A stretch of 64,000 bases of DNA from Polytrichum commune (GCA_950295325.1 OX485803.1:72431554-72495553); one strand, 5' to 3'. Shown: positions 1 through 10,634, counted from the first letter of the stretch. Notes: generated from the letters alone by a model not told the origin. Numbers and translations are program-made.

Positions 1-304
1 AATGACCCCCAGCTAGTAACCTTAAAATTCTTTCAATCATCTTGCTACTGAAGTCTATGGTCCGTCCATCGACTAGGGCAGTCTCAGTCTCTCGAGAATA
101 AGTTTGGACAAATTGAACGACTCTGTCCACATAAGCCACTCTGGTAACATTTTGGATCCAAGACAAATAATTGAATATTCCAGCTCTCCTCAGTCTCTCA
201 CTGTCCACGTTCCAGGACGCCCGGAGTGCCGCAGGAATAGGAGACAACACTATCGGCCTGATGCTCAAGGCCTGACTTGACTTAGCTATCTCACCATTTT
301 CCAT
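1..304 (-). CDS. Partial ORF at left edge, unknown, probably first ORF of a retroelement
   Basis: Reading the minus strand from an ATG at 304, the frame stays open for 101 codons to the window edge, so the protein continues outside. It begins MENGEIAKSSQALSIRPIV and later has a block VDGRTIDFSSKMIERIL. That block loosely recalls the 'V-x-G-x-x-I-x-F-S-x-x-x-I' pattern of plant transposon-associated proteins; this is a weak recollection, not an assignment. No catalytic motif is visible. Upstream (higher coordinates) lie about 3 kb of purine-rich (minus-strand) non-coding DNA with a TATA-like stretch near 2905, as expected of an LTR or leader. It could equally be an isolated gene fragment. Confidence 0.4.
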   Translation of the reverse strand, partial: MENGEIAKSSQALSIRPIVLSPIPAALRASWNVDSERLRRAGIFNYLSWIQNVTRVAYVDRVVQFVQTYSRETETALVDGRTIDFSSKMIERILRLLAGGH

Positions 305-2169
305 GGTATCTCACTGTTGCTTTCTCAGACAATGGATTTGTATCCCAATATCAGTGCTGTAACTTTTATGAAAAGGTCAAGAGCTTTGTTCTACCCAAGA
401 CTCGCTACCCTGCACAAGGCCCACTTCACAGACTAAGTTCCTAGCATTTTTCTTCAGTTGAGGGCCCCTGGTAGTCAATTAACTCTAATTGTTGCATTTT
501 TTTTTTTCATCTACAGCACTCAAAAAGAACTGCTTCCACAACCTCTGTTCAATCTTTATCAAGAAACTATATCTCTATAATCTTGGAAGGAGTTTCCTCG
601 GGGAGACAATGGTCTTGTTAACTACTCTTTCTCCGGCCGTTGTACTCATTGAATGATTCGTTTTGGGAACAGCAGAGAACCTTTTTACCTCTGAATCCCT
701 CCTTTCTATCTTTTCTCTTTGAAATCATTCCCTCCCATTCACTTAGCTATTGCATTCTCTTTACAAAGTTCTACTTCAGAGCTCTAAACAATATACTAAA
801 TTACGATAATATCTTTCTCCTTTTTCACTCGGCTCATAACCTCTTCAACTGTCAACTTTAAGCATTATCTGGAAGAAAATTCTCTGGCCCTCTCTTTTAG
901 CCTTAAAGTTGTCACTAACTTAACCAATTTGGAATCTATCTTTTTCTTCCACTCATCACTTCCGCACTTGGATCTATAAGACTTTTTCATTTCTCTCTGG
1001 CAACTTTGTCACAGTTTTCTCTCAACAATATCACTTTCTTTTTGCTGAGCCTAATATCTGACGTTCTTTCATCCCTGCCTTTGCCATAACCTGTAAAGTC
1101 TTCATTTCAGGGCCCTCCCTTCTTTCTGCAGCACTCCATGCTTACTACATTTATTTCTCTTCTTCTAAACTTATGGATCTCTCTCTAATGGCAGCAAGAA
1201 TTTGAGCAGATAAAAAATCTCAGAAAAATAAATCTTGACTGTAGTCTGGGGCTCTTTTCAGAGAAGTTTCCTCTCCTGCCTTTAAGCGACTAATTTTAGC
1301 TTCTAATTGAGCATTACTCTTAAGCATTGTTCACTACTTTTCAGCTCCCAACCCTTACAACGGATTTTTTTTCTTTTCTTTTCTTTATAACTCTCTGCTC
1401 ATCAATCCTAGCTCAAATCAGGGCCTCACTTTTTCTCAAACCTACAAGATCACCCAGAATATCCTCTCATTTCTAAGCACACCTAAGCTCTCATTTCTTT
1501 ATTTATTTACTCAACTATATACATAGTGCAATATGCTTGGCCATAGTCTGACAATTTCTTTCAAACCCTTGTTTCAGTTGGACTATTGCCTTAATACATC
1601 CTCATTACTTATCTGTGCCTCAACAATATCTATTGCAAAGAGAAACACCCAAGGGATGAGCCAAACCTATCAGTAGAACTCTCATGCTATCCCCTGCACT
1701 TCTTTTTCCACAGTTGACTCAATTTGTCTTGGTGAGGGTCCTAATTTTTCTCCTTGACAGTTTAACTATGAAAGATCTTAGGTCTCTCTTCTCAGACTTA
1801 TGATGACTCAATTAACCCACTGAGATATTTCCAGGCTAGATTTCTACCCTCTCCAAGATTTAACAATTGCTTCTAAAATTGAGTTATCAGTCTCACAAGT
1901 GTTGCAACATATTTAGCTCCCTTAACATCTCTCTGTCATTCTCTGTTGTACGTCTGCAAGATATTATTTATTTTGTATTTTTTCTGGAGGAGCATTTCTC
2001 CTATAACCCTCTCCTCATAACTCACTTAGCTTTGGCTTGCAGATGTTTTCTCTCCCTATCTTTGAGCTAGTCTCCCTTCTTAAGCTCTTAACAAGGCAAT
2101 AGTCTGTTATTTCCCAATAAGCATATGCTTTACTTAGGCTATTGTCTTACCATCTTTGAATGGGGAGAG
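305..2169. other. Non-coding pyrimidine-rich stretch
   Basis: No convincing gene on either strand. The plus strand is rich in CT and TTTCT runs. Words such as GGCCATAGTCT (about 1541) recur and match those in the 5' LTR of element 1 (22638-24600), so this may be the leader or LTR of a minus-strand element whose first ORF is at 1-304. No LTR boundary or primer site could be fixed. Confidence 0.3.
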
Positions 2170-2388
2170 CCGGCCGCTAGTTACAAATGAACCGGTTGAG
2201 TTTGAAAATAATCGGTCGAAGTCCAAGACTTCAGGAAATTTACCGATCATTTTAGAGGAATTTATAAAATACACCTCAAATTAATGAAGAAAAACCGAAA
2301 GATGTCAACATTTACCGGTTGGACTTGGAGACACTAGGATCTTTACCGGATATGCTCAAAATCCTCCCCAAACACTGTTACCATCTAG
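2170..2388. repeat. Dispersed ~215-bp repeat, copy 1
   Basis: This segment aligns by eye with 43093-43313 and 43331-43533. Shared blocks include CCGGTTGAGT near the start, TTACCGATCATTT, GAGGAATTTATA and 'CCGGTTGGACTTG..ACACTAGG', followed by 'ATGCYCAAAA'. No ORF spans the copies and I do not recognise the family. Confidence 0.6.
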
Positions 2389-3468
2389 CTTTGTCCATAT
2401 ATCAATACCCTTAGGGTATCTAGAGGATGACCCCAAAATCTAACACCAGAACCCATTTGTTAATACCTGCCACCATTCTGACCACATTCTCTCCTGATAT
2501 CACTCCTCTTCCTCAACCAGATAGTTGCCTGGGACCCACCGTCTTTTGTCCCTTACAGCTAATTGGAAAAAATTAGGTTAATCACACTCTGACCCTAATC
2601 CTTTCTTGACACATTTCTGCGCTCAATTTCTTCAACTTTTCTGCTAACTTCTAATCTGGCCATAGTCTTTAACTTCAACTGACAGTATCCGCTTTATGTA
2701 GGCCATTGCCTTGAGATATTTCATTCCCTTATCTTTGGATCAACCTCTTTTGATAACCCCAACAAGTATAGATCTATGTCAAAATGAGCAGAGCCTAATA
2801 ACAACAACTCCCTTACTCTTGCTGCCGAAATCATTCATTTACCCAAAATGTCCGCCTGGTCAGAGTCTCTTACAACCATGCAGAAAGCGCACATAAGAGA
2901 AAGTATATATAAAAATATATATAACAACAGTAACTCACCTGCTTCTATCGCAACAGCTGCTCTTCCGCTGCCACCACGCTCTGCAACCTTCTACTTCTGA
3001 CGCATTCTCTTACTTTCATCAGACTATGGGCTTAAGCTATTCCACTTCTTGGTTTTCTGTAACGGCGGATGAAGACTTAGCCTCTAGTCTATTCACATTC
3101 CGTTAGCTTTCTGTCTTTTCATCCAACCTATACTAGCCTGGCCATAGTTTTTTTGGCTAGGCCACAAGGTTTCCATTTTTATTTCGTTTAAGTCAAGCAC
3201 TAATACTCATGAGGTTAATTAGCTACTTCTTTTCTTTTCTTTTTATTCGATTCCCTTCCTGATTTTCTCACGATTCATTTGTAAGGTATCTATGATATAT
3301 ATATAGTTGATATATAATTGATGTATGTAATTATATTTATATCTTATTATGATCATTCAAATTAGTTACGTAAATCTATATCAATTTTGATAGAATGATC
3401 ACTATATTCGTTAATTTGAGACTTTCTCTTGTCTTAAATTAATATATGGACCACAACAACATGGGTCT
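2389..3468. other. Intergenic, with a TATA-like AT stretch
   Basis: No gene visible. An alternating TATATA tract lies at about 2905-2930. On the minus strand it could serve as a promoter for the leader preceding the partial ORF at 1-304. Further GGCCATAGT words occur near 2655 and 3140. Confidence 0.2.
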
Positions 3469-3650
3469 AATGTTTGGGTTGTCCTACCTAAACCATCTTG
3501 ATATGAGTTCTTAATTGGGTTCTTGATATGAACACCCGTTTCAAAGTATTTGCATCTTACAATATTCTCCAAGATATGTGTGATTTGATCCATATTCTTA
3601 TATTTGTAACTCGTCTCAAAATGCTTAAAAAATGTCCCCAATTAACAAAT
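3469..3650. repeat. Dispersed ~185-bp repeat, copy 1
   Basis: Nearly the same sequence occurs at 58127-58308 in the same orientation. Shared blocks include GTCCTACCTAAA, CATCTTGATATGAGTTCTT and AACACCCGTTTCAAAGTATT. No coding content or terminal repeats were recognised. An AT-rich tract (3650-3760) separates it from the 3' end of element 1. Confidence 0.65.
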
Positions 3651-3790
3651 GTAGTGATAATGCCTCTTTTACACGTAACTTAAAGTGATTAAATAATTTG
3701 TATTATATAATAATATTAAATAATTTGTAATATATAATCATTACTTGTAATAGAAACTCCCTCTCACTATATCCTAGTAACTGACCTCAG

Positions 3791-6700
3791 TTACGAATGA
3801 TATTTTTTTAGACGATAGCCATTAATGCGTGTGAGCAAAGGTTTGCCCTCAAAATCTACTAGGTCAAATGACCCATTGTCATGTGCAATTTTAACTTGAT
3901 ATGGTCCCATCCAGTGGAGTTTGAATTTACCAGGAAATTTTTGAAAGCGACTATCATAGAGCAAAACCAAATCATCAGCGGTGAGTGTTTTAGATTTCAT
4001 TTTGCTATCATAGTAAGTCTTACGCCACTTCTGAATGGCTGCCATATTCAAATAGGCTTGATTCCTCACCTCATCCAGTCTTTCTAACATTGCTATCCGC
4101 TCGTGTAGGGATTCCTCATCACTCAATCTTGCATCAACAGCAATGCGTAAAGAAGGTAATTCTAACTCCACAGGTAGGATAGCTTCTTGACCATAAACTA
4201 ATTGAAAAGGGGTGAACTTAGTTGTGACTTTATAGGCTGTTCGATAAGCCCATAATGCATCTAACAACTTGCTATCCCAATCAGTCATAGAGTTTTGGAC
4301 TGTCTTAGTAATTATCTTACACAAAATCCCATTGGTCTTTTCGGTTTGTCCATTGGCTCGTGGGTGATATGGGGATGTTAGACGATGTTTAATTTTATAC
4401 TTCTCGGTGAGTTCTTTAATGACATCGTTTACAAAGTGTGTCCCTCGATCACTTACCAACTCCTTTGGACAACCATAACGTGATAAGATTTTCTCTCTTA
4501 AAAACTTAGCTACAACATGTTTATCATCTTTTCTAGTGGCTTCAGCTTCCGCCCACTTAGTGACGTAATCTGTGGCCACTAAAATATACTGATATCTCCC
4601 ATGACGACTTGGTGGGTTAATGGGACCAACAAAATCAATCCCCCACTTCTCAAATGGTGCAAGGGCTAGGATAGGTGTAAGTGGCATTGCGGAAGAATCT
4701 GTTGGTTTCCCAATCCTCTGACACACATCACATTGTCTTGTGTATGTGGTGCAGTCAGCGAAAAGAGTGGGCCACCAATAACCACTTTGCAATATCTTTC
4801 TAGCAGTGACATCTCCTGCAAAGTGACCTCCTGCCATGTTATCGTGACACTCTTTTAGAATTAAAGGAATCTCGGAACTAGTGACACAACGACGTAAGAC
4901 CTCATCTTTCCCTTTCTTATACAAGGTGTCAGCAATAATGGTATAAGGCATGGCTTTGAAAATCAATCGCCGTTTCTGTTTTTCAGTAAAGTCCGGAGGG
5001 AATTTGTGGCTTTGTAAATATTCAATTATTTCTGCATACTCGTGAGGAATGACATCAATATAAAATAATTGGGCGTCTGGAAACGAATCATCTATGGGTT
5101 CTGATCCAGAGTCTTCTTTTAATCTCGAAAGGTGGTCTGCGTTGGCATGACTCTTGCCCGGTCTAACTTCGACTGTGAAGTTAAATTCTTGCAAAAGTAA
5201 TACCCATCTTGCAATTCTTCCACTCAGTTGGGGTTTGTTGATCATATATTTCAATGCATCATGATCCACGTGGAATACAAATTTGTTTCCCAAGAGATAA
5301 TGACGGAATTTTTGGACGGAGAAAATCATGCCTAAAGCCTCACGTTCAGTGACAGTGTAGTTTCTCTCAGCTTGTACCAACTGACGACTCGCAAAGTAAA
5401 TGGGATGGTCATGTCCTTTCTCATCTTTCTGACTTAGGACTGATCCAATTGCTACATTGGATGCATCCACAAATATATGGAACTCTTTGTCCCAATTAGG
5501 GGGTACAAGTATTGGGGCTGACACTAGTTTTCTCTTTAGTGTGTTAAAGGCATGTGTACAAGCTGAAGTCCAAACTGGAGCTTCATCACCTTTCTTAAGC
5601 AGTTCTGTCAAAGGCATTGCAATTGTTGCATACCGGTAAATGAATCTTCTATAATAACCAGTGTGACCAAGGAATCCTTTGACCTCCGTAATAGTAGTAG
5701 GAATAGGCAAAGATACAATGTTTGCTATCTTATCAGGGTCAGTTGCTATGCCTTGTTCAGATACAATGTGTCCTACCAGTCTTCCAAAAGGCACTAGAAA
5801 GATTGACTTTGCGGCATTAATTGAAATGCCAAACTCCATGCATTTATCGAAACATTTTTGGAGATAATCTGCGTGGTTTTTATCATCACCAAAGACAGCA
5901 AAATCATCCAAAAAAATTTCCATGAATTTACGGAGATATTCCTGAAAGGCTTCAGTCATGACACGTTGGAAAGTAGCAGGGGCATTGCATAACCCAAATG
6001 GCATTACAATGTAAGCAAAGGTACCCCAATCTGTGGTAAAAGTTGTATACCAACGGTGTGATTCAAAGATTCGGATTTGGTTATACCCAGAAAATCCGTC
6101 CATAAATGAGTAGCGTTTGTAACCCGCCACTGCATCCAACATGGTGTCGGTAAAAGGTAAAGGGAAATAGTCCTTCCGGGTGACGCTATTGAGTCTCCGG
6201 AAATCTTGACAAATTCTTAATTTCCCATTCTTTTTAGGTACTACAACGATGGGTGACACCCACTCACTATAAGGGACTTTGTAAATAAACCCTGCCTCGA
6301 GAAGTTTATCAATTTCTTCTTTGACCATTAAGGAATATTTAGGATTCATCCGATACTGTCTTTGTCTCACTGGGGTAGTCCCTTCCTCCAGTACGATCTT
6401 ATGTTCACATACTTCAGGAGGGACTCCTCTCAAATCCTTATAAGTCCACGCAAAGACTTTAATATTCCTTTTGAAGAAATTATACCAATACTGCCATTCG
6501 GTTTTGGATAATTTCTCGTGAACTTTAATGATCTTAGGAACTTCCTCGGTTCCTAGGTTCATCTCTTTGTAAACATCTTTAGACACATAACTCTTAATAG
6601 GTGCATTATAAGAGAACATGGCATCCTCCCATTCTTCCTCAAAAGATGGTAATTTACTCTCAAATTCTTTTAATGGGGTAGACCGTTTCTTAGGGTTGGG

Positions 6701-9385
6701 TGTTAATAAGGTTTTATCCCGAGGTTGTGGTTCAGCAACCGTGGTAACATTATTAACTGGACAAGAATTCTGCCAACTTAAGATGGCATTATCAGAATCA
6801 TCATCTTTCATAGAGATAAAATATTCTCCTATCCCTACGGGATTATAGGCTCTCTGGTGTCTACCCACATTATGAATAGACTGAATTGGAGTATCATCTG
6901 ACTCGGTCTCATATCCATCAGTGGTGAATTCAGTTCCCTCATCCTGAGTCTCTCCTTGATAACGGGTAGGAAACAAAGGTAAGACCATTTTATCCTTGCC
7001 TTTGCCTAATGTTAGGGTGCCTTTACCCCAATCTTCTTTGGCTTCTGCCACAATTAACCAAGGTCTCCCTAATATTCCAGGTATAGGTTGTATGGCATCA
7101 GTGGTTCGGAATACAACAAAATCAATTTTGTATTCCCGGCCAGCGATTTGGACTGGTACTTGGGGTAATTGGCCTAAGGGTTTAGTACGAGTATGGTCCG
7201 CCATTTTGAGAATGATTGAAGTAGGAACCATATTAGTGAGTCCTAATTCTTTCATTGTCTCTATACTCATAAGATTGACACTAGATCCGGTATCGACTTG
7301 AAATCCCGCTACCATCACTCCATCAATTATGACATCCACTGCAGGTGCACCAGGGTCTTGACTCAAGGTCACATCATTAACTTCCACCACTTTGGCTCTC
7401 TTGCGGATCATTGCCGAACCGAGTGTGGTACGACATTGAGGCGCAATTGCCAAAAGTTGTCTCATAGTGATATGAGGGTGGAGGTTATCCAAGTCTTGCA
7501 TAATATCATATTGTTGCAACCCCTTAGCTAGTTCCATGGTCCGAGGTTGCTTTGAACTTGACCTAGACTTTAAATTCCTCACATGGGGTATTTGATAGGG
7601 CATCAGTTTAGACTTGACTTCTGTAGGCCTACTTTGTGGGATAGTTGATGAAGGTGTTCTCTCCAAGATCGTATATGGTCTTTGAGACGTTGACGGTGGT
7701 GGAAGAGATATAGGCACGGGTTGAATCAATTCTATACTTGGCAAAGCCGCGGGGTTAGAATTGGCTCTAGGCACCGCATTAGGTTCCACAAGTAATTTGT
7801 TCTTAGGATCATTCTCATGGATATCATCTCGTAGTTCCTCAGCACTTGGCTCACTACTATTTTCATCAATGATTGGATAAGGTTCTTTTGGGGCTTTAGA
7901 CCTGGTTATTACGGCATTGACCTTCTGCTCCCTGGATAATGGGGTAGAGAAATGTTGAATGTGATTCACATTTCGGGCACCCTCTTCCTCATCCTCCGGA
8001 TCTTGAATTCTCACACGTTTCCCTTTTTTCCAATCTCTCTCATTAGGAGGGTAATCCTTCTTAGGGTGGGGACACTCATCTGTGGGGTGTCCTGCGGTTT
8101 TGCAGTTGCCACACAAAGGAACATAATCCTGTGGTTTCTTAGGATTTGGACAGTTGTTAGCGTAATGACCTAGTTCTTTACACCGATAACAGACAGGATA
8201 TTTCCTTGAGTCATCGGGGTTCAAATCGAACCTCTGATAGTTTTGATTGTAAGAAGGAGGTCCGTTCCAATTGGAAGAATCATTTCGTTGGTTCCAGTTG
8301 GGACGTCCCTGGAAATTCAAAGGTACTGGACGACGGTTAAAATTCTGTTTAGGATTATAACTGGCGTTAGGTCCTGGTCCATTTCGTTCTTGTTGCCAAG
8401 GACGAGATTGACCACTATCGACCTGATTAACAACCTTCTGTTGTTTAAGGTTCCAACACTCTTGGACTGCATGATTTCCACCACAAAATATACACTTGGT
8501 TCTAAACCCCTTTGGGGTAGGACACTCATTGGCAAGGTGTCCTTGACCTTTACAGTTATGACACCACACGTTATGTCGCTCTTCTGTGGGTTGAGGTCTC
8601 TTAGGTCTGTTGTTGGCTACCTTAACTGACAATTCTGACAATTGTTTTGTCAGGTTCCATATGGCATTATCATATTTATCACTTGTGGGATCCTGTTGAG
8701 GAGCCTTGTTAATTGCAGGTTGTATATACAACTGTGCAGTGGGGTTTCGCACGTATGGTGCGTCAGTAACATAATATTGGTTATTCTCATTGATGGGAAA
8801 AGTTCCCGAGTGGGAAGGAATTGGATTATTGGAATAAGTATTGTCAGTGTATATGACCAATTCATTTTCCAATCTACACTCCTCCCAAGTTTTTGCTCTG
8901 GCGTAAGCTTGAGCATATGTGGCAGTGGCTCCCTCCTTAACATAGGTTCTCAACTCCATTGGGTATAATCCACCAATGAATATGCTCATAAGGAAATCAT
9001 CTGGGATTTGGTGATTTCCCATACGTTGCAAGATATCTTGCATTCTGCCATAATAAGTATCAACTCTCTCGTTGATGCCCATTCTCACAGTTCGCAGCTT
9101 CTCTTTTAGACTCGTGGCAAAGCCTAAGGGTCTAAAATGAGCCAGGAATGCAGTTTTCAATGCATTCCAGTTAGCAAAAGCGGGTTGTCTCTGATACCAA
9201 GCAAAGGCATCTTCTTGCAATGACGCAGCAAAAACTTCTTGAAATTTAGCAGCCGGGACATCATTGGCCTGACATGTAATTTCAAACTTTGCTACATGAG
9301 TATCAGGATCGGATCCTGGTCTCCCGAGGAAATAAGGGATATGTACTATGTTATGAATCCGTGGGGCACCAGGTATATTAGCCAT
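3791..9385 (-). CDS. Element 1 gag-pol polyprotein
   Basis: One uninterrupted frame encodes the whole replication machinery. Residue numbers below count from 9658. Gag core is about 98-265. Four zinc knuckles follow (366-379, 389-401 with the CX2CX3HX4C spacing, 490-503, 516-529). The protease has DTGSS at 789. Reverse transcriptase has FMDGFSGYNQI and FLDD (1249-1252). RNase H has VDAS at 1397. Integrase has the H-H-C-C finger (1605-1646), then D1675, D1737 and E1773, and ends in a GPY-type module without a chromodomain. The frame is open up to 9808, but the first ATG is at 9385, just before the gag core. The proline-rich segment before it looks coding, so initiation may occur upstream through splicing or another mechanism. 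No frameshift or stop is seen, so the element could be recently active. Confidence 0.85.
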   Translation of the reverse strand: MANIPGAPRIHNIVHIPYFLGRPGSDPDTHVAKFEITCQANDVPAAKFQEVFAASLQEDAFAWYQRQPAFANWNALKTAFLAHFRPLGFATSLKEKLRTVRMGINERVDTYYGRMQDILQRMGNHQIPDDFLMSIFIGGLYPMELRTYVKEGATATYAQAYARAKTWEECRLENELVIYTDNTYSNNPIPSHSGTFPINENNQYYVTDAPYVRNPTAQLYIQPAINKAPQQDPTSDKYDNAIWNLTKQLSELSVKVANNRPKRPQPTEERHNVWCHNCKGQGHLANECPTPKGFRTKCIFCGGNHAVQECWNLKQQKVVNQVDSGQSRPWQQERNGPGPNASYNPKQNFNRRPVPLNFQGRPNWNQRNDSSNWNGPPSYNQNYQRFDLNPDDSRKYPVCYRCKELGHYANNCPNPKKPQDYVPLCGNCKTAGHPTDECPHPKKDYPPNERDWKKGKRVRIQDPEDEEEGARNVNHIQHFSTPLSREQKVNAVITRSKAPKEPYPIIDENSSEPSAEELRDDIHENDPKNKLLVEPNAVPRANSNPAALPSIELIQPVPISLPPPSTSQRPYTILERTPSSTIPQSRPTEVKSKLMPYQIPHVRNLKSRSSSKQPRTMELAKGLQQYDIMQDLDNLHPHITMRQLLAIAPQCRTTLGSAMIRKRAKVVEVNDVTLSQDPGAPAVDVIIDGVMVAGFQVDTGSSVNLMSIETMKELGLTNMVPTSIILKMADHTRTKPLGQLPQVPVQIAGREYKIDFVVFRTTDAIQPIPGILGRPWLIVAEAKEDWGKGTLTLGKGKDKMVLPLFPTRYQGETQDEGTEFTTDGYETESDDTPIQSIHNVGRHQRAYNPVGIGEYFISMKDDDSDNAILSWQNSCPVNNVTTVAEPQPRDKTLLTPNPKKRSTPLKEFESKLPSFEEEWEDAMFSYNAPIKSYVSKDVYKEMNLGTEEVPKIIKVHEKLSKTEWQYWYNFFKRNIKVFAWTYKDLRGVPPEVCEHKIVLEEGTTPVRQRQYRMNPKYSLMVKEEIDKLLEAGFIYKVPYSEWVSPIVVVPKKNGKLRICQDFRRLNSVTRKDYFPLPFTDTMLDAVAGYKRYSFMDGFSGYNQIRIFESHRWYTTFTTDWGTFAYIVMPFGLCNAPATFQRVMTEAFQEYLRKFMEIFLDDFAVFGDDKNHADYLQKCFDKCMEFGISINAAKSIFLVPFGRLVGHIVSEQGIATDPDKIANIVSLPIPTTITEVKGFLGHTGYYRRFIYRYATIAMPLTELLKKGDEAPVWTSACTHAFNTLKRKLVSAPILVPPNWDKEFHIFVDASNVAIGSVLSQKDEKGHDHPIYFASRQLVQAERNYTVTEREALGMIFSVQKFRHYLLGNKFVFHVDHDALKYMINKPQLSGRIARWVLLLQEFNFTVEVRPGKSHANADHLSRLKEDSGSEPIDDSFPDAQLFYIDVIPHEYAEIIEYLQSHKFPPDFTEKQKRRLIFKAMPYTIIADTLYKKGKDEVLRRCVTSSEIPLILKECHDNMAGGHFAGDVTARKILQSGYWWPTLFADCTTYTRQCDVCQRIGKPTDSSAMPLTPILALAPFEKWGIDFVGPINPPSRHGRYQYILVATDYVTKWAEAEATRKDDKHVVAKFLREKILSRYGCPKELVSDRGTHFVNDVIKELTEKYKIKHRLTSPYHPRANGQTEKTNGILCKIITKTVQNSMTDWDSKLLDALWAYRTAYKVTTKFTPFQLVYGQEAILPVELELPSLRIAVDARLSDEESLHERIAMLERLDEVRNQAYLNMAAIQKWRKTYYDSKMKSKTLTADDLVLLYDSRFQKFPGKFKLHWMGPYQVKIAHDNGSFDLVDFEGKPLLTRINGYRLKKYHS

Positions 9386-9825
9386 TATAAATGGAGGTAC
9401 TGGTGACGGTAAAGGTAGTGGTATAAAAGGTTGTATTAGTATTGGGGTTGGTAAGGGTGGAGGTGTTGAATAAGAAGGAAGTAAAGGGTGTTGAGGTGTC
9501 ACTACTTGGGAACTATCTGAAGTTGAACCAAAATAAAGTTGTTGAGGTTTAAGAGGTGATAATGTTTCCTCTTGACTTTTATTTTCTATAGGGTTTGGAC
9601 TCGCTACCTTTGGTTCAGTGTCAAACTGTTCTTTTTGCAACTTAATGACAGACCTCAACCAACTCTTTCTTCTTTCAGCTTTCTTCTTCTGATAATCCCT
9701 AGCACGTGCACGATCCTCTCTAGCCTTGTCATTGGCTGCTTTTCTTACTGAGGCTGTTTGTGCGTGTGATCTTTCATGTGCAGTTTCCAGTATGGAAGTT
9801 GCATGTGATCATACGTAACTAGACC

Positions 9826-10371
9826 CTATGTCCTATTTTGCCTATTGTACCCAATCCGCCTTCTTCCATTCAAGAACAATTTTGCAAAATTTACAAAGTT
9901 TTTGCCTTGAAGTGAGGAATCGGAGAAATCGGGTATGTTGACACTTGAACAAGGATCGAAAGGTCCGTAATAAAAGCGAGCTTCATTGCTAGTGAAAAGC
10001 CCTCCGTTCCAACAACCGTAACCAAACTTGTTGATTGGAAAGTTGTCGGCCTTATATTGGCTGTAAATAAGAAACAAAAATCTCAGGTCAACTCTCAACC
10101 TAGGATATCCTTTGTTAATAATGATTTCATTAAAACCCTCACCCTTATTCCAGATCTTATTCAATATCTTTTCTTGAAGGTGAAGGGGTAAGTTACGAAA
10201 GTTGGCTAAAAATCCCTTTGGGTAAATGGGGTGGTTTGGTCCTATGTGGATTCCAACTCCCCAGAATGATGCTTTATAAAAACGATATAAAGCCGTAAAC
10301 AAATGGGGTCCTTGGTATAACTCACTCTCAAGGGTGCTCACCTCTTGTGAGTTAAGCTCCCATGGCCACAT
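9826..10371 (-). CDS. Element 1 accessory ORF 2, unknown 181-residue protein
   Basis: An ORF between the zinc-knuckle ORF and gag, on the same strand but in a different frame from both. The ATG at 10371 follows a stop at about 10405 in the same frame. The protein is rich in aromatic residues (WGVGIHIGP, RLRVDLRFLFLIYSQYK, GYGCWNGGLF, ARFYYGPFDP) and ends in a basic tail (NGRRRIGYNRQNRT). It has no zinc knuckle, protease or polymerase motif and no signal peptide, and I do not recognise the family. Extra ORFs upstream of gag are known in the plant Ogre/Tat lineage, but I cannot show that this one is related. The unbroken 181 codons and protein-like composition argue that it is a real gene. Confidence 0.55.
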   Translation of the reverse strand: MWPWELNSQEVSTLESELYQGPHLFTALYRFYKASFWGVGIHIGPNHPIYPKGFLANFRNLPLHLQEKILNKIWNKGEGFNEIIINKGYPRLRVDLRFLFLIYSQYKADNFPINKFGYGCWNGGLFTSNEARFYYGPFDPCSSVNIPDFSDSSLQGKNFVNFAKLFLNGRRRIGYNRQNRT

Positions 10372-10408
10372 TTTGGTAATGGACACATTAGTGTCAAAGA
10401 TAATTCAC

Positions 10409-10634
10409 TCATAAGAAGTCAGCTTGTAACCCAATTGTACGGGTTAACACTTTTGACTTCCACCTTTCTACACTTTTAGTTTTAGACTTCAACTTTTTCA
10501 CTTCACAATCCCTCGAGTAGTGTCCTAGACCTTTACAATTCCGACACACTATTTGGGGACGGGACTCTATTTGACAAGCACTCTCAATTTGTTTCTTTTC
10601 AAATAACGAGTCATGTGTTGTTTCAAGATGACAC
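10409..10634 (-). pseudogene. Element 1 accessory ORF 1, 3' part (zinc knuckle), cut by element 2
   Basis: This is the C-terminal part of a 127-residue ORF whose N-terminal part lies at 22238-22395. If element 2 and one GACAC copy are removed, the two pieces are in the same frame without a stop. This part carries one CCHC zinc knuckle, CRNCKGLGHYSRDC, followed by a lysine-rich segment (KKLKSKTKSVERWKSK). The arrangement suggests a small nucleocapsid-like RNA-binding protein made in addition to Gag. It ends in TGA at 10409, 38 bases before the ATG of accessory ORF 2. It is now non-functional because of the insertion. Confidence 0.65.
10630..10634. repeat. Target-site duplication GACAC, left copy
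   Basis: GACAC directly abuts the terminal TG of the left LTR of element 2. The identical pentamer follows the terminal CA of the right LTR at 22233-22237. Confidence 0.85.

Noticed and set aside
1785-3745. 3' LTR of element 1 in the left-edge region
   Set aside because: Apart from the CCATAGTC words, no alignment with 22638-24600 could be made.
9386-9658. Polyprotein start at 9658
   Set aside because: The codon there is TTG, unlikely as a plant start. The first ATG is at 9385, although the frame is open further upstream.
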